A stretch of 64,000 nucleotides of DNA, from the NCBI GenBank assembly GCA_004173455.1, contig SECL01000008.1, positions 35,409 through 99,408 of the forward strand, given 5' to 3'. The translations under genes were made by a program, and so were the position numbers. This document shows positions 1-10,232 of this stretch, one piece after another. Source of the DNA: Moraxellaceae bacterium. Lineage in GTDB: Bacteria > Pseudomonadota > Gammaproteobacteria > Pseudomonadales > Moraxellaceae. How positions within the stretch are numbered: position 1 is the stretch's first letter; the number at the start of each line of letters is the position of its first letter. The notes beneath the pieces are model-generated. The model was not told where the DNA came from and did not search any database. It was given only the letters and a program-made list of their open reading frames with translations.

Positions 1-1010
1 GAACCAGCCTGAAAACCTATTCCAATTCCAACTAAATTAGGGTCCGCACCTAAAACAGTTTGATGTATTCTAAAATAATTTCCTAATATATTTAGCCCAT
101 CTATACCATAACCACTATCATGGACACCATAAATCAAACTAAAAAGTCTTATACCAAATCTGACAACCTCAGCAACATTATTGGCTATAATGCCATATCT
201 TGTATCTCCACCCCGATAAATACCACAATAATTACAAAATCCCTGAAAATTAAACACTTGATTATTTGTGATATTCATGTAAGAACCATGTACTTCAGCA
301 AAACAAGCAGTTCCATTAGCTCCCAAATTTGCACCAAAAGCCATATTATTTGTAATTTGTATATAATCACCAACTATATACAATGTTGAATGGTCATAAA
401 ATTTATCAATTCCTCCAACATCCACCCAAATATTATTCTCTATAATTACACGTTTTACCGTTTGATAGTTATTTATAACAAATGAATTGGTAGTTACAGC
501 CCCAATAATTTTATTATTCACCAGTTTAAAATTTTCACCTTTTAGAGCTCGAAAAGTATATCTACGTTGATCAAGGGCTTGACCGTTAGTAACTGAATAT
601 GTGTTATTAGACTTATTATAGTCAAATATAACTCCATCAATAATCATTCCGGTTAAATCATAACTACCAGTTACATCACCTATTAGGCATTCAAAACCTA
701 AACTATTATCAGCAATTTTAATTGTAGCTCCATCCCCTAAAATACTTTTTCCTTCCGTTAAAGGAAGAATTACTTCATTCAAAATAGTAGGAGCTACAAT
801 ATAAACCTTATCTTTTCCACCTAGGTGATGAATACCTGAGTCCGCTGCAAGCCATGCTCTTAAGGCTAATGTATCATCTGTTGTACCGTCTCCTTGAGCT
901 CCAAAGTCAGCAGGCGTCACATATTCTGTATTCTTATCATGCTGTGTTCGTTGTACTGCACCAGTAAAAGGCTGCTGTACGATTACATCTGAGTCTTGAA
1001 TTGTCGTCAT
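1..1010 (-). CDS. Tailspike / pectate-lyase-3-like beta-helix protein, C-terminus truncated by window edge
   Basis: Own translation from ATG at 1010: MTTIQDSDVIVQQPFTGAVQRTQHDKNTEYVTPADFGAQGDGTTDDTLALRAWL..., open to position 1; the FGAxGDGxxDDTxAL motif is typical of phage tailspikes. Missing from the ORF track because it runs off the edge. Confidence 0.85.
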   Translation of the reverse strand, partial: MTTIQDSDVIVQQPFTGAVQRTQHDKNTEYVTPADFGAQGDGTTDDTLALRAWLAADSGIHHLGGKDKVYIVAPTILNEVILPLTEGKSILGDGATIKIADNSLGFECLIGDVTGSYDLTGMIIDGVIFDYNKSNNTYSVTNGQALDQRRYTFRALKGENFKLVNNKIIGAVTTNSFVINNYQTVKRVIIENNIWVDVGGIDKFYDHSTLYIVGDYIQITNNMAFGANLGANGTACFAEVHGSYMNITNNQVFNFQGFCNYCGIYRGGDTRYGIIANNVAEVVRFGIRLFSLIYGVHDSGYGIDGLNILGNYFRIHQTVLGADPNLVGIGIGFQAG

Positions 1011-1116
1011 CTTCTTCTACCTTCTATATTATTGGAAACTTTAAAATAAACTTCCCCTACTCAAGAAACAATATATAAAATCAAGATGACGATATAATGT
1101 GCTTTTTAAAACTTTA

Positions 1117-1875
1117 TCAGGCTTCAGTCAGCACATCAGCAATGGCCATAAATACATGGTCTTTACGCTCAAAGTATTTTTGCAGCTCTGCATCGTTACT
1201 GATGAAAAATAGCTCAAGAATGATGCCGCCAGCACTCACGTACGCTAACTTGCTATGCTGGCCACTGCCCTCATCTTTCCAGCCGCCAGCAGATCCACGT
1301 ACCGGAATATCCAGCACATCGGCCAGCGCACTGCATAGCTTCTGGCAAATCGCTTTATCTTTCGACTGAGCCAATGCTTCTACGCCAGTTGCTGCTTTAC
1401 TGACTGCAGCATTTAAGTGAAATTCAATCGCAATTTTACCCTGTTTCACCATTGCCGCAGCTTTGCTTAAAGCCTGATTGTCGTTGCCGGTGCCATCGTT
1501 AATGACCTTGTAGCCCCGACTATTGAGGATGGTGGTCACGCCGTTTCGGACTTCACGAACAATACCTGCTTCAGTAAATTTACCATTACAGGCGCCCGGA
1601 TCTACCAAACTATGGCCAGCAGTGAGCACAATAACTGGTTTAATATTTGTTGACTGTGTAGCCAGTACTGCTGATAACAGACCGAGCTTGCTGGCAACGT
1701 AGTCGCCTAAAATGCCATCTGGTTTTACGCCCAGCTTTTGCTGATATGCCTTTAGCGCATCTTCAGTCTTTTTGCCAAAGTCACCATCAACCCGATAAAC
1801 ATATAAACCTAGCTTGGCCAGTGCTGTTTGCAGGCGTGTGACTGCTAGGCCGGTATCACCTTTTTTCAATAACAT
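1117..1875 (-). CDS. Endolysin: N-terminal peptidoglycan-binding domain plus N-acetylmuramoyl-L-alanine amidase (Amidase_3-like)
   Basis: GDTGLAVTRLQTALAKLGLY...VDGDFGKKTEDALKAYQ (PG_binding_1) and VIVLTAGHSLVDPGACNG...EFHLNAA amidase motifs. Confidence 0.9.
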   Translation of the reverse strand: MLLKKGDTGLAVTRLQTALAKLGLYVYRVDGDFGKKTEDALKAYQQKLGVKPDGILGDYVASKLGLLSAVLATQSTNIKPVIVLTAGHSLVDPGACNGKFTEAGIVREVRNGVTTILNSRGYKVINDGTGNDNQALSKAAAMVKQGKIAIEFHLNAAVSKAATGVEALAQSKDKAICQKLCSALADVLDIPVRGSAGGWKDEGSGQHSKLAYVSAGGIILELFFISNDAELQKYFERKDHVFMAIADVLTEA

Positions 1876-1905
1876 GATATTTTCCTTTAGGCGTAAAAAA
1901 ACCGC

Positions 1906-2187
1906 TTAATGCGGCATATTTGGAAGTGGCACAGTCTGGCCAGCCAGCTCATGTTTGCTATCACCACAAAACTGGATCTGGCCGTTGGTGATGAAGTAAT
2001 GACATTGACCAACTATATTTACTGATGGGCTAAATGTTGGAATTTCAGGATTGCCGTTATAGCTCCACCTTGCACCGGTGCCAGATGGCTCATCAACAAA
2101 AATCCAGTGTTCCTGTTTACAGCCGGGACACCAGTGCAGATAGATGCCATCCATTTTGTGTAACTTGCTGGATAAGATTTCATCCAT
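1906..2187 (-). CDS. Conserved phage protein (DUF6527-like)
   Basis: HWCPGCKQEHWIF...FSPSVNI...CHYFITNGQIQFCGDSKHELAGQTVPLP; start chosen at ATG 2187 preceded by GAAGGAAAG. Confidence 0.7.
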   Translation of the reverse strand: MDEILSSKLHKMDGIYLHWCPGCKQEHWIFVDEPSGTGARWSYNGNPEIPTFSPSVNIVGQCHYFITNGQIQFCGDSKHELAGQTVPLPNMPH

Positions 2188-2250
2188 AATCTTTCCTTCA
2201 GACATAAAAAAAGGCCGCATTTCTGCAAGCCCACTTAATAAAAACACCGG

Positions 2251-2631
2251 TTATTTTTTGATTTCGTCCCTTACCTCGTTAATGACTTCAAAAATATCGG
2301 CGCCCTCACGCTTGTTGATGAAATTGAATATCCAGCGTACGATCGCCCAGCCGGGCAAGCCACACACAAAGTAAAAACCACCCAGTGCCATCATGCCGAA
2401 ATAATCCGCTCCCCATGAATGCAGCTGATACTTGATCACCAAGAATGAGCCACCGGCCAAACTTGATACTACTGTTGTAATTAGCCCCACCGCCCATTCC
2501 TGCCGCGTTCTTGGCATTCGGGTCATGATCACCACGAGATACACTAAAACAATGCAAAGCCCAATAATTAGTCCAGCCCCATAGGCTTTTAGACCTGCGC
2601 TGATCCCCATTGTAGAAAATGGCTCAGACAT
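2251..2631 (-). CDS. Putative holin (multi-TM)
   Basis: Several hydrophobic segments, position next to the endolysin. Confidence 0.65.
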   Translation of the reverse strand: MSEPFSTMGISAGLKAYGAGLIIGLCIVLVYLVVIMTRMPRTRQEWAVGLITTVVSSLAGGSFLVIKYQLHSWGADYFGMMALGGFYFVCGLPGWAIVRWIFNFINKREGADIFEVINEVRDEIKK

Positions 2632-2753
2632 AAGATTTCCCTTCCCTTCAAAATGAAAAAGCCTGCAAATGCAGGCCTATAAAAAACAAGTATTTTAGAA
2701 ATGAGCCGAATCAATTAAATATTCGGCTCATGTGGTGAGTTGATTGTGAGGCT

Positions 2754-4367
2754 TTATGCTTTACTTTCCAGCATAACTACTCGTGCGGATAGTTCCTGTA
2801 CTGCTTTAATCAGCGGCGCTATCAACTCGTTATAGCCAATCGACTTAACATCGAGTCCACCCTCAATGGAGTGATCCTGATAGGCAGCATAATCAATGCC
2901 AAGCGCGTCTAGCGTGGCTTTAAGCTCTTGCGCGACCAGTCCATAATGATACCTGTGACGGGCTTTGGAGCCATCTTTTACCGGGTTTGCATAAAATGCT
3001 GCGCGGTCAGCGTCTTGCTGTGTTAATGCAGATTGATACGCCTCATCATCAGTAAAGTCAGTGCGAATTAAAACTGGAAATAACGTCTGGGCATAGTCGT
3101 CACGGTAATCCCACACCCATTTTCGCGGTTGCAATGTATTGATAAAATCAAGCCCTAAGTCGCAGGCGGCTATGTCAGTTTTATCGCGGATGTCAGACCG
3201 GTTCTGAACAGCACCGTATGCATAAGTAGTGGTAGAACTATTACCAAGTTGAACTTGATTAGTTGCCGTACATTGCGCCCCATAACCCAGTGATGTTGAG
3301 TTGGCGTACTGTGCTTGAGAAAAACCACCAACAGCTACACTTTGATTTCTGGCACTTGCAGATATACCTATAGCGACCCCATAGCCCAATGCTGTTCCAG
3401 CCTCATATCCCATAACAACTTCATACAATCCTTGTGAGCTTGCTCCTTTACCTACGGCTATTGATCCTGTAGCTATGCTATTTGTTTGGGCACCAAAACC
3501 GATAGCAGTAGCATTCTCTGCCTGTGCTTTGGCACCATATCCAAAGCTGCTAGTACCCGCACCATTTGCGATAGAACCGTATCCTAATGCAGTGGCTTGA
3601 TTGCCTGTGGCACTAGGGGCGGTAGGTGCGACACTGTTGTAGGGATTTAATTTAACAAACTTCAAGTTTTCGTTTTTAACATCAGTGATTGTAATACCGC
3701 CGCCATCGGCAGCAGGTTTATCACTTAAATCATTGTAGCTGCCGCTAAAAGCCACCGCTGCAAGCTGGCTTGCTGTCACAGCGCCAATACTCGCGGCCGT
3801 AATCTGGCCAATCAGCAATGCAGCAGTACCAGATTCTTCAGCGCCAATATTGGTACGCGCATTATATTTTTGCAGGGCTGTTAAGCCTTGTGTTGCAACG
3901 TCAAAACGGACGCGGTTTGCAACAGTCTGATCCAAGGCTTCGAGCAAATCCTCATTCTCAGCCAGAGCGTCACTAATTGATTGAATGGCTGCCAGTGTCT
4001 GCGCATCAGTGCCTACAAGAGTTGCAATCTGCTGGTTTACATACGTTACATCAGCTTTAGCTGCTTGCAGTGCTGATAACATCGCAGTGAGCATAGCAAC
4101 AGCATCGGTATTGATTGTGATTTGCGGCTGTAGTACATCACTGACGGCTTGTGCAGATCCGGCAACATCAGCACCCACGTCTGTAGCATTAAGCATCACG
4201 GAACCTGTCTGGCCGTTTACACTATTAACCGCACCGCCACTACCATTCCCACTCAAGTTCATTACCGTGCCAAACGGTACAGTCATAGCAAGCCGGGCGG
4301 TTTTACGGGTGGTGACTGGCATTGGGCCATGGTTCCAGAATACCCGCATTCCTAGTTTCACTGTCAT
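2754..4367 (-). CDS. Tail fibre with YadA-head-like repeats and C-terminal S74 intramolecular chaperone domain
   Basis: Repeats such as ATALGYGSIANGAGTSSFGYGA / ATAIGFGAQ / SIAVGKGAS; C-terminal SDIRDKTDIAACDLGLDFINTLQPRKWVW...YGLVAQEL. Confidence 0.85.
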   Translation of the reverse strand: MTVKLGMRVFWNHGPMPVTTRKTARLAMTVPFGTVMNLSGNGSGGAVNSVNGQTGSVMLNATDVGADVAGSAQAVSDVLQPQITINTDAVAMLTAMLSALQAAKADVTYVNQQIATLVGTDAQTLAAIQSISDALAENEDLLEALDQTVANRVRFDVATQGLTALQKYNARTNIGAEESGTAALLIGQITAASIGAVTASQLAAVAFSGSYNDLSDKPAADGGGITITDVKNENLKFVKLNPYNSVAPTAPSATGNQATALGYGSIANGAGTSSFGYGAKAQAENATAIGFGAQTNSIATGSIAVGKGASSQGLYEVVMGYEAGTALGYGVAIGISASARNQSVAVGGFSQAQYANSTSLGYGAQCTATNQVQLGNSSTTTYAYGAVQNRSDIRDKTDIAACDLGLDFINTLQPRKWVWDYRDDYAQTLFPVLIRTDFTDDEAYQSALTQQDADRAAFYANPVKDGSKARHRYHYGLVAQELKATLDALGIDYAAYQDHSIEGGLDVKSIGYNELIAPLIKAVQELSARVVMLESKA

Positions 4368-4723
4368 GGGGTTTGGCTCCGTCGAATTTTGAATACAATC
4401 GGGTCTGAGGTGTGAGTGGCACTACTGGCATACATACGAATATCAGTCCGTGCAGTGCCTGCTGGCCAACTGGTCGTTGATCCGGGAAAAGTTACATTGA
4501 TAAAGCCCTTAAAACCAACCTGATCAGCAACACGTGCTGCTGATAGTGTGGCAATCGAATTGCCATACTCATTATTGAGCTGTGCGGTAAATGTGGCATC
4601 TTCCGGTATTTCAAACGGCTCATTGGTTTCAGTGTTATAAAACTGGATTGGCATGTCAAAGGTATCGCCAGTGGTAAATACTTCCAAGCCGTCAATTTCA
4701 GCAAAATCACTTAAGCAATCCAT
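4364..4723 (-). CDS. Small phage tail protein
   Basis: Conserved position; start moved to ATG 4723 (MDCLSDFAEIDG) because the track ATG lies inside an upstream hairpin. Confidence 0.6.
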   Translation of the reverse strand: MDCLSDFAEIDGLEVFTTGDTFDMPIQFYNTETNEPFEIPEDATFTAQLNNEYGNSIATLSAARVADQVGFKGFINVTFPGSTTSWPAGTARTDIRMYASSATHTSDPIVFKIRRSQTP

Positions 4724-4767
4724 TGGGTGCTCCAAAAATAAACCCCGCACGGGCGGGGTTTATTGGT

Positions 4768-6507
4768 TTAAGGGGTGCGGCCTTTGGTCTGGCCATCACT
4801 TAGGTTATTAATGGTGACAGGGCCTTGGTAGATAAACCCTGCTAGGCCACCAGATTGACCGGGTGTCATGTATACCGAGTTTCCTGATTGCGCTTCACCG
4901 CCCACTTGACCGTTCAAGCCAATATTGCCACCATTACCGCCTGCTGCCCAAATCGCCGTGCTGGGTTCAGTATAAGAAGCACCGCCCTGCCCACCAGTAT
5001 TTAATGTTGCATCTTTTGCACGATCTGCTGAAGGCACGTCATAATTGCTGTAGCGAGGGACACCAGCCAAGCCATACGGTGCGCCGCCACCGCCCGGGCT
5101 ACTACCCATACCACGTACTGTGCCATCTGGTTTTCCTGCACCACCGCCAGCACCACCACCGCCAGCACCACCGGCAATCAGTCCGTAATTATTGACAGTC
5201 ACTGGTGAGCCAATTTCAGCCTCAATTGCCGTGCCACCAGTTTCACCATCCTGCGCTGGAAATTCTTGCCAACCCGGATCACCCACATTACCGTCGCCAC
5301 CGCCATCACCACCTTTACCGCCTCGGCCGGCCACTAGCGCATTACTCATGATCCTGATTTCGCGGGTAGAACCGGACGCCCATACACCACAATAAATCGC
5401 GGCAGATTCGGCGGTTGCTGCAACGATAGTAACGCCGCTTTCGACAACAAATACCGCTTTTGTATTTGCAGTCGGTTCGCCATAAAGCTGCACAAACGCG
5501 CTACGCAGATTTAGGCCAGCTGGTTGATCGCTACTAATAGTGACAATCTGTTCAGGCAGAATACTGGTATCAGAAATGGTGACATTGACAAATTTGCCAG
5601 AAATATAGGTCAGAGTAAATTTAAGGGTTTCAGTACCTTCGGTTACCTCATCAGCAACAATGGTAATCGTCTTGCTGGCCGTACCATCCGCACCAACAAT
5701 AAACTGGCCACTTAATGCATTGGGTGAAATATCAGCAGACTGAATGCCGGTAATATTCCAGTCAACCGGTGTACCTTGTGCAACCCCTGTAGTGGCCAGA
5801 TTGAAGGTCACTTGCGCACCTTCATTAACCGTAGTCTGAGTGGCGGTCAGGTTATAGGTCGGGGCGCTGGCACCATCGGGCAGGCGCTCCCAGATTCGCG
5901 TTGTTGCTGCCTGAATCCCTGCACCGCCCACCATAACAATCTCTCCAAGCGAAGCACTTGTATTGGCCACACCAACAGGAATGTATGGCCATAAATACCA
6001 AGTGGTCTGGTAGCCAAATAATGCCTCCAGAGCTATGGCCGGGTTATAGCTACTATTGCCAGTCATAAATCGATATCCAATGTGAAAAATGGCATTGGCT
6101 AGCGTGGTTAAGAGTATCTGGCCACCATAGGGCTTCCATCCCGTTTGTAGCTGATTAGGGTTATTGGCATTATTATCCTGAATACTGATAAAGGCTGAAC
6201 GGCCATCATCTGACTGCACAACAGCCCCTGTATGGTACCCACCGATCTGCGCTGCATAATCCGCACTAAAAGGATACATGCCACCGGCATTAAGCCAGAC
6301 CTGATGCTGGCTCAGCTGGTTTAAAATGGCATTCATATCCTTACCGCTAGGTGGCAGGCCACCAGTGCTTTTAGGCTGCATGGTAATGGGTGGAAAACCC
6401 AAAGTCATTGAGGCAGCATTACCATTACCCGATTCAACTGGAATGGTATTTTTAAGGCCATCCTGGGCAAATGGTACGGCATTATCTAAAGGCTTGTTTA
6501 TAGCCAT
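4768..6507 (-). CDS. Tail fibre/adhesin with Calx-beta-like domain and glycine-rich C-terminal region
   Basis: TVNEGAQVTFNLATTGV...VTEGTETLKFTL; long Gly-rich segments GGKGGDGGGDGNVGDPG and GGAGGGGAGGGAG; start at ATG 6507 (MAINKPL). Confidence 0.75.
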   Translation of the reverse strand: MAINKPLDNAVPFAQDGLKNTIPVESGNGNAASMTLGFPPITMQPKSTGGLPPSGKDMNAILNQLSQHQVWLNAGGMYPFSADYAAQIGGYHTGAVVQSDDGRSAFISIQDNNANNPNQLQTGWKPYGGQILLTTLANAIFHIGYRFMTGNSSYNPAIALEALFGYQTTWYLWPYIPVGVANTSASLGEIVMVGGAGIQAATTRIWERLPDGASAPTYNLTATQTTVNEGAQVTFNLATTGVAQGTPVDWNITGIQSADISPNALSGQFIVGADGTASKTITIVADEVTEGTETLKFTLTYISGKFVNVTISDTSILPEQIVTISSDQPAGLNLRSAFVQLYGEPTANTKAVFVVESGVTIVAATAESAAIYCGVWASGSTREIRIMSNALVAGRGGKGGDGGGDGNVGDPGWQEFPAQDGETGGTAIEAEIGSPVTVNNYGLIAGGAGGGGAGGGAGKPDGTVRGMGSSPGGGGAPYGLAGVPRYSNYDVPSADRAKDATLNTGGQGGASYTEPSTAIWAAGGNGGNIGLNGQVGGEAQSGNSVYMTPGQSGGLAGFIYQGPVTINNLSDGQTKGRTP

Positions 6508-6563
6508 GAATAAGCTCCAATAAAAAACCGCCAACAATGGCGGCTTTCAAAATAAAAAAATAT

Positions 6564-7151
6564 TTAGTCAATAATAGAAACGAACGTGCCCTGGTCAAAT
6601 GGCTGGAAGTCCTCCAGCTCATCAAAGCCAAAGGTTTCCCCGGCTACAAACTGCATAATGGATACCTTGACGCCAGCTGGTTTAGGCGCCGCACCAGACT
6701 GGGTTAAAATGGCATACTCCAGCGGTGTAAGATAAAACTCAAATACATAAAGCAGGGTCATGCTACCTGTATCTATGACATAGCAGCGACGATCGTTAAA
6801 AAGCTGGCGCAACAGAATATTAAGCGAGCGCGCATTCACTGCCGAGATATTGGCCAGTGCCTTAATCCGGATTAGGGTGCGGTATGATTCATCATCCAAG
6901 GTCACGGCACCCATTGTTGGATTGTCCAGATCCTGAAGGCTTTGCGGCACTTTAAAGATACGGGATACACCAACAATCTTGCCCCAAATATCAAGGCCAA
7001 AGCCCTGAGCTGTATCGATATTCCATGCATAATCATAAAAGGCCTGCATATTGGCTCGGGGGTCAATATAGCCATTTAAGGATTCAGCCAGCTGGTTAAT
7101 AGTGGGACTATTGGCATACTGGCTAATAATGGTGTCCCGGTAATTTTCCAT
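6564..7151 (-). CDS. Phage tail protein (DUF2612-like)
   Basis: Order next to baseplate J, YDYAWNIDTAQGFGLDIWGKIVGVSR motif. Confidence 0.75.
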   Translation of the reverse strand: MENYRDTIISQYANSPTINQLAESLNGYIDPRANMQAFYDYAWNIDTAQGFGLDIWGKIVGVSRIFKVPQSLQDLDNPTMGAVTLDDESYRTLIRIKALANISAVNARSLNILLRQLFNDRRCYVIDTGSMTLLYVFEFYLTPLEYAILTQSGAAPKPAGVKVSIMQFVAGETFGFDELEDFQPFDQGTFVSIID

Positions 7152-7164
7152 AGTACTCTCCAGC

Positions 7165-8376
7165 TCATACCATCGTAACGGTAATGTTTGCAGCCGAGAT
7201 ACTGGGCGCCTGGTTAATGCCCAGCGTTACCGAGTTATGCACCGGTGTATCAATGCCGATCTGGATCTCAATGATCTGCACCCGTGAATCAATACCCGTG
7301 ATGCCGGCATAATAGCGACTGGCAAAGATAGTGCCGCCGATCCGGGCACGTGCCCCGCCATCGATCCCGTTAAATGCCTTAATCACTGCGGCCTGTACCA
7401 GCTCCGTAATATTTGCCGGCAAGGCGGAGTTATAGGCCAGTGCCACATTAAACAGGATCGGCTTAATACTAGGCCGCTGAAACTTAACGCTATAGGTGGG
7501 CTGTGGATAGCTATAGCTGTCATCTGTCACGTTAATGGCCGTATTGCCGTTATAGTCACAACCCACGTCTTTTTTAAGCCAGATCGTTTTACCGATCGCA
7601 CTGTTATTGCCACCCAATACTGCTACATACAATGAATGTGGTGCCAGCTGGTAATTGGTTACACCAACGGTAATGGGCTGACTGGAGGTATTTTCAGTGA
7701 CATATACGTCAATCACATTATCAAGGTCAAATACTGAAGCATAAATAGATGGCAGGGAACCATGGCCATTAATAGCCACTGACTGCTTGCGTCGGTATTC
7801 AAAATCAGCCCGGCTTTCTACCAGCGTACCTACTACTCCTGCGGCCAGATTAGTAATGGATTCCCAGCCCATCACCGCCCGATAAACTCTAGCCAGTGCT
7901 CCGGCCGGACATGCTATCGGGCCAGTGGTGGTACAGGCAAAATTAGCGTTTACCTGCCCATTGCTGGCAATCGTCACTGACGCCTGACAACTGTATAGAT
8001 TGTCTTGGTCATCAGTTGCCAGTGCACCTTCAGGAATAATAGTCCCCGGTACACCAAAGCAGGTGCATGACACGACAGTAGACGTTGCCGGATGGCGATT
8101 TAAAAAATAAATGCGGCCAATAGCGTCCTGCATAAAGCCTGCTGCAATGTCCGGATCAATCTGGTTAACAAACTCAGCCCATAGGGCGTTATGATCGCCA
8201 ATAATAGCCGTGGTACTGCTGATCAGCTGGCCTTGGGGCGTTTCCCCAGCCGGGTTTAAGTTACCACCAAAGGCCGCGTTATAATCCTGATAGACCCCCT
8301 CATAAATTTCTGCTTCCTGCGGTAAAACGACCCCATTCGGGGTAAATTGGATTGTTGGCACACTAGAAGTTGACAC
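7165..8376 (-). CDS. Baseplate J-like protein
   Basis: 403 aa, RRKQSVAINGHGSLPSIYASVFDLDNVIDVYVTENTSS typical of baseplate J family. Confidence 0.85.
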   Translation of the reverse strand: MSTSSVPTIQFTPNGVVLPQEAEIYEGVYQDYNAAFGGNLNPAGETPQGQLISSTTAIIGDHNALWAEFVNQIDPDIAAGFMQDAIGRIYFLNRHPATSTVVSCTCFGVPGTIIPEGALATDDQDNLYSCQASVTIASNGQVNANFACTTTGPIACPAGALARVYRAVMGWESITNLAAGVVGTLVESRADFEYRRKQSVAINGHGSLPSIYASVFDLDNVIDVYVTENTSSQPITVGVTNYQLAPHSLYVAVLGGNNSAIGKTIWLKKDVGCDYNGNTAINVTDDSYSYPQPTYSVKFQRPSIKPILFNVALAYNSALPANITELVQAAVIKAFNGIDGGARARIGGTIFASRYYAGITGIDSRVQIIEIQIGIDTPVHNSVTLGINQAPSISAANITVTMV

Positions 8377-8713
8377 TACCGGTTTCCCCCTGTTTGGTTG
8401 TAAATTGGATCTGTCCGGATAATTCCCGGTTGGCCAGTGGCTCTAAGTACATGGTGACTGCCTCAACGGTCGGCACACTGAGCGCCGCATTCTTATAATA
8501 CTCATTGAGTAATGAGGCTGGTGGTAGATAGCCCAGTACCTGACTAAAATACGGGATACCCTTAGCCGTGTCATACCACAGTTCACCGGTAAACAGCCGG
8601 GCGCCGCTGGCCACATCCTGGGCAACCGCATAAGGCTCGCTGGCCAAGGCAATATTGCCTGAGGTATCCAGCACCAAATCCCAGTTGTCCTGGTCTAAAA
8701 GTAAGGTTTTCAT
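8363..8713 (-). CDS. Baseplate wedge protein (gp25/GpW-like)
   Basis: Size, gene order, GARLFTGELWYDTAKGIPYFSQVLG. Confidence 0.65.
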   Translation of the reverse strand: MKTLLLDQDNWDLVLDTSGNIALASEPYAVAQDVASGARLFTGELWYDTAKGIPYFSQVLGYLPPASLLNEYYKNAALSVPTVEAVTMYLEPLANRELSGQIQFTTKQGETGSVNF

Positions 8714-9354
8714 TGTGGATCTCCGGTCATCTTGTCACCACTTTGAACACTGCCATGCTTATGGCCAAGCAGACTGATTGCTTTGGCCAGCACATCGGTT
8801 AGTGACTTGATAACGCCAGTCACTGTTAGTTTTCCGGTTACTTCCACCTCTGGTGCATCCAGCGTAATTTTAGTGGGTGATACCAGATCAATGCCGGACT
8901 CGCTAAAGCGGATGTATTGGCTCGGTGTACCGTTTAGGAAGCCCCCAAAATACAGGCCATCTGCCCAGTCAAACTTGCGAAAAGAGCCAGGATTACCAAA
9001 ATCTTTATTAGCAATTACAGCCGAGCTATCCCGGCTGCAAAAGCCGCACATGCCAATATCACCTATCTGTGGATCAAGAATAATTGCATTTCTACCACCC
9101 TGAAGGCGAAAGTAAGGAATCTTGTGAATTACGCCATGGGGTACTGCTCGACGGTCACCTGTCATCTGATTGACTAAAGGCTGTACATCTACTGTACCGA
9201 CAGATGACAGACCACTATTGTTAGAAACGCCCACGATTTTTACCAAGGCAACGGTTTGAACATCATTAAGCATTTGCTGAATGAAAAACCGTAATGCTAT
9301 CCCTTGATCATAATTAGTATCAAAACCTTGCTGTCCAGTTGTCCCGCTGCTCAT
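8710..9354 (-). CDS. Baseplate spike protein, Gp138 N-terminal-domain-like
   Basis: VALVKIVGVSN...VGTVDVQPLVNQMTG...IPYFRLQGGRNAIILDPQIGDIGMCGFCSRDSS. Confidence 0.75.
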   Translation of the reverse strand: MSSGTTGQQGFDTNYDQGIALRFFIQQMLNDVQTVALVKIVGVSNNSGLSSVGTVDVQPLVNQMTGDRRAVPHGVIHKIPYFRLQGGRNAIILDPQIGDIGMCGFCSRDSSAVIANKDFGNPGSFRKFDWADGLYFGGFLNGTPSQYIRFSESGIDLVSPTKITLDAPEVEVTGKLTVTGVIKSLTDVLAKAISLLGHKHGSVQSGDKMTGDPQ

Positions 9355-10232
9355 ACATTGCTCCCAAGGCCAAATAAGCCAGCATCGACTTCACAAAACC
9401 ATGCCCCGTTAGGTTTTTCACTTTCCAGTTGATAACGCAGGCAATAGACAAACCATTCACCATTAGCGATAGGGATATCACTCTGTACTTTGATTTTGTG
9501 CATAAACCGAATGGCGGGGTTAAATAAGGTTTTAACGCTAATGCCATTCTTATAAAAGGCCGGATACCCGACCATGCCGGATGCCGCACTAATTAATGGG
9601 ATCTGGCCATCCTCAATAGGCATATTTTTGGGAGTAATCACAATCCGGTCATCTTCAACCAGCACATTAATGTCAGCTTGCCGCGCCAGTGTTTCAGCCT
9701 GACACATCAAGGTGCCAGAAAAATAAGGGGTTGATAATTTGAGGTTAACGCCCCTATTCTCAAACTGATATCCCATCTTGCTGGCCAAGTCAGCCATAAT
9801 AATGGCTACATCCACATCACCAGGATAGCTGGATGCATTGGCCTCCTGAATTCTTTCAAAATATCCTGGCTTAGCATCAATCACCATGCATACTTCAGGG
9901 GTTGCTGAATAGTCAGCCCATGCATTGAGTATCTGACCACCAAAAATTTTAGACATGCCATCATCATCACCTGCCCGAACAATCATGACATTTTTATAAA
10001 CAGTCTGGCTTTTCCATGTCAGCATGCTCAAGGCATTCATATCTTCCTGTCGCATACCATAAATCTTGACACGAGCCTTACTACCCTCACTAAGAGATCC
10101 CACCAATTGTATATCCGCAACTATTCGCAAGTTACGAAAGGTCAAGGTGTTGTTATCGCCTTGGCCAGCAAATGTGGTGGTGTTGGTTAAACGTAACTCT
10201 ATTTCAATTTTTTTATGACTAAAACTATTCAT
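9351..10232 (-). CDS. Baseplate hub-like phage protein
   Basis: Gene order between spike and tape measure; 293 aa. Confidence 0.6.
   Translation of the reverse strand: MNSFSHKKIEIELRLTNTTTFAGQGDNNTLTFRNLRIVADIQLVGSLSEGSKARVKIYGMRQEDMNALSMLTWKSQTVYKNVMIVRAGDDDGMSKIFGGQILNAWADYSATPEVCMVIDAKPGYFERIQEANASSYPGDVDVAIIMADLASKMGYQFENRGVNLKLSTPYFSGTLMCQAETLARQADINVLVEDDRIVITPKNMPIEDGQIPLISAASGMVGYPAFYKNGISVKTLFNPAIRFMHKIKVQSDIPIANGEWFVYCLRYQLESEKPNGAWFCEVDAGLFGLGSNV

Noticed and set aside
4863-5395. Plus-strand His/Pro-rich ORFs
   Set aside because: Antisense of Gly-rich tail fibre codons
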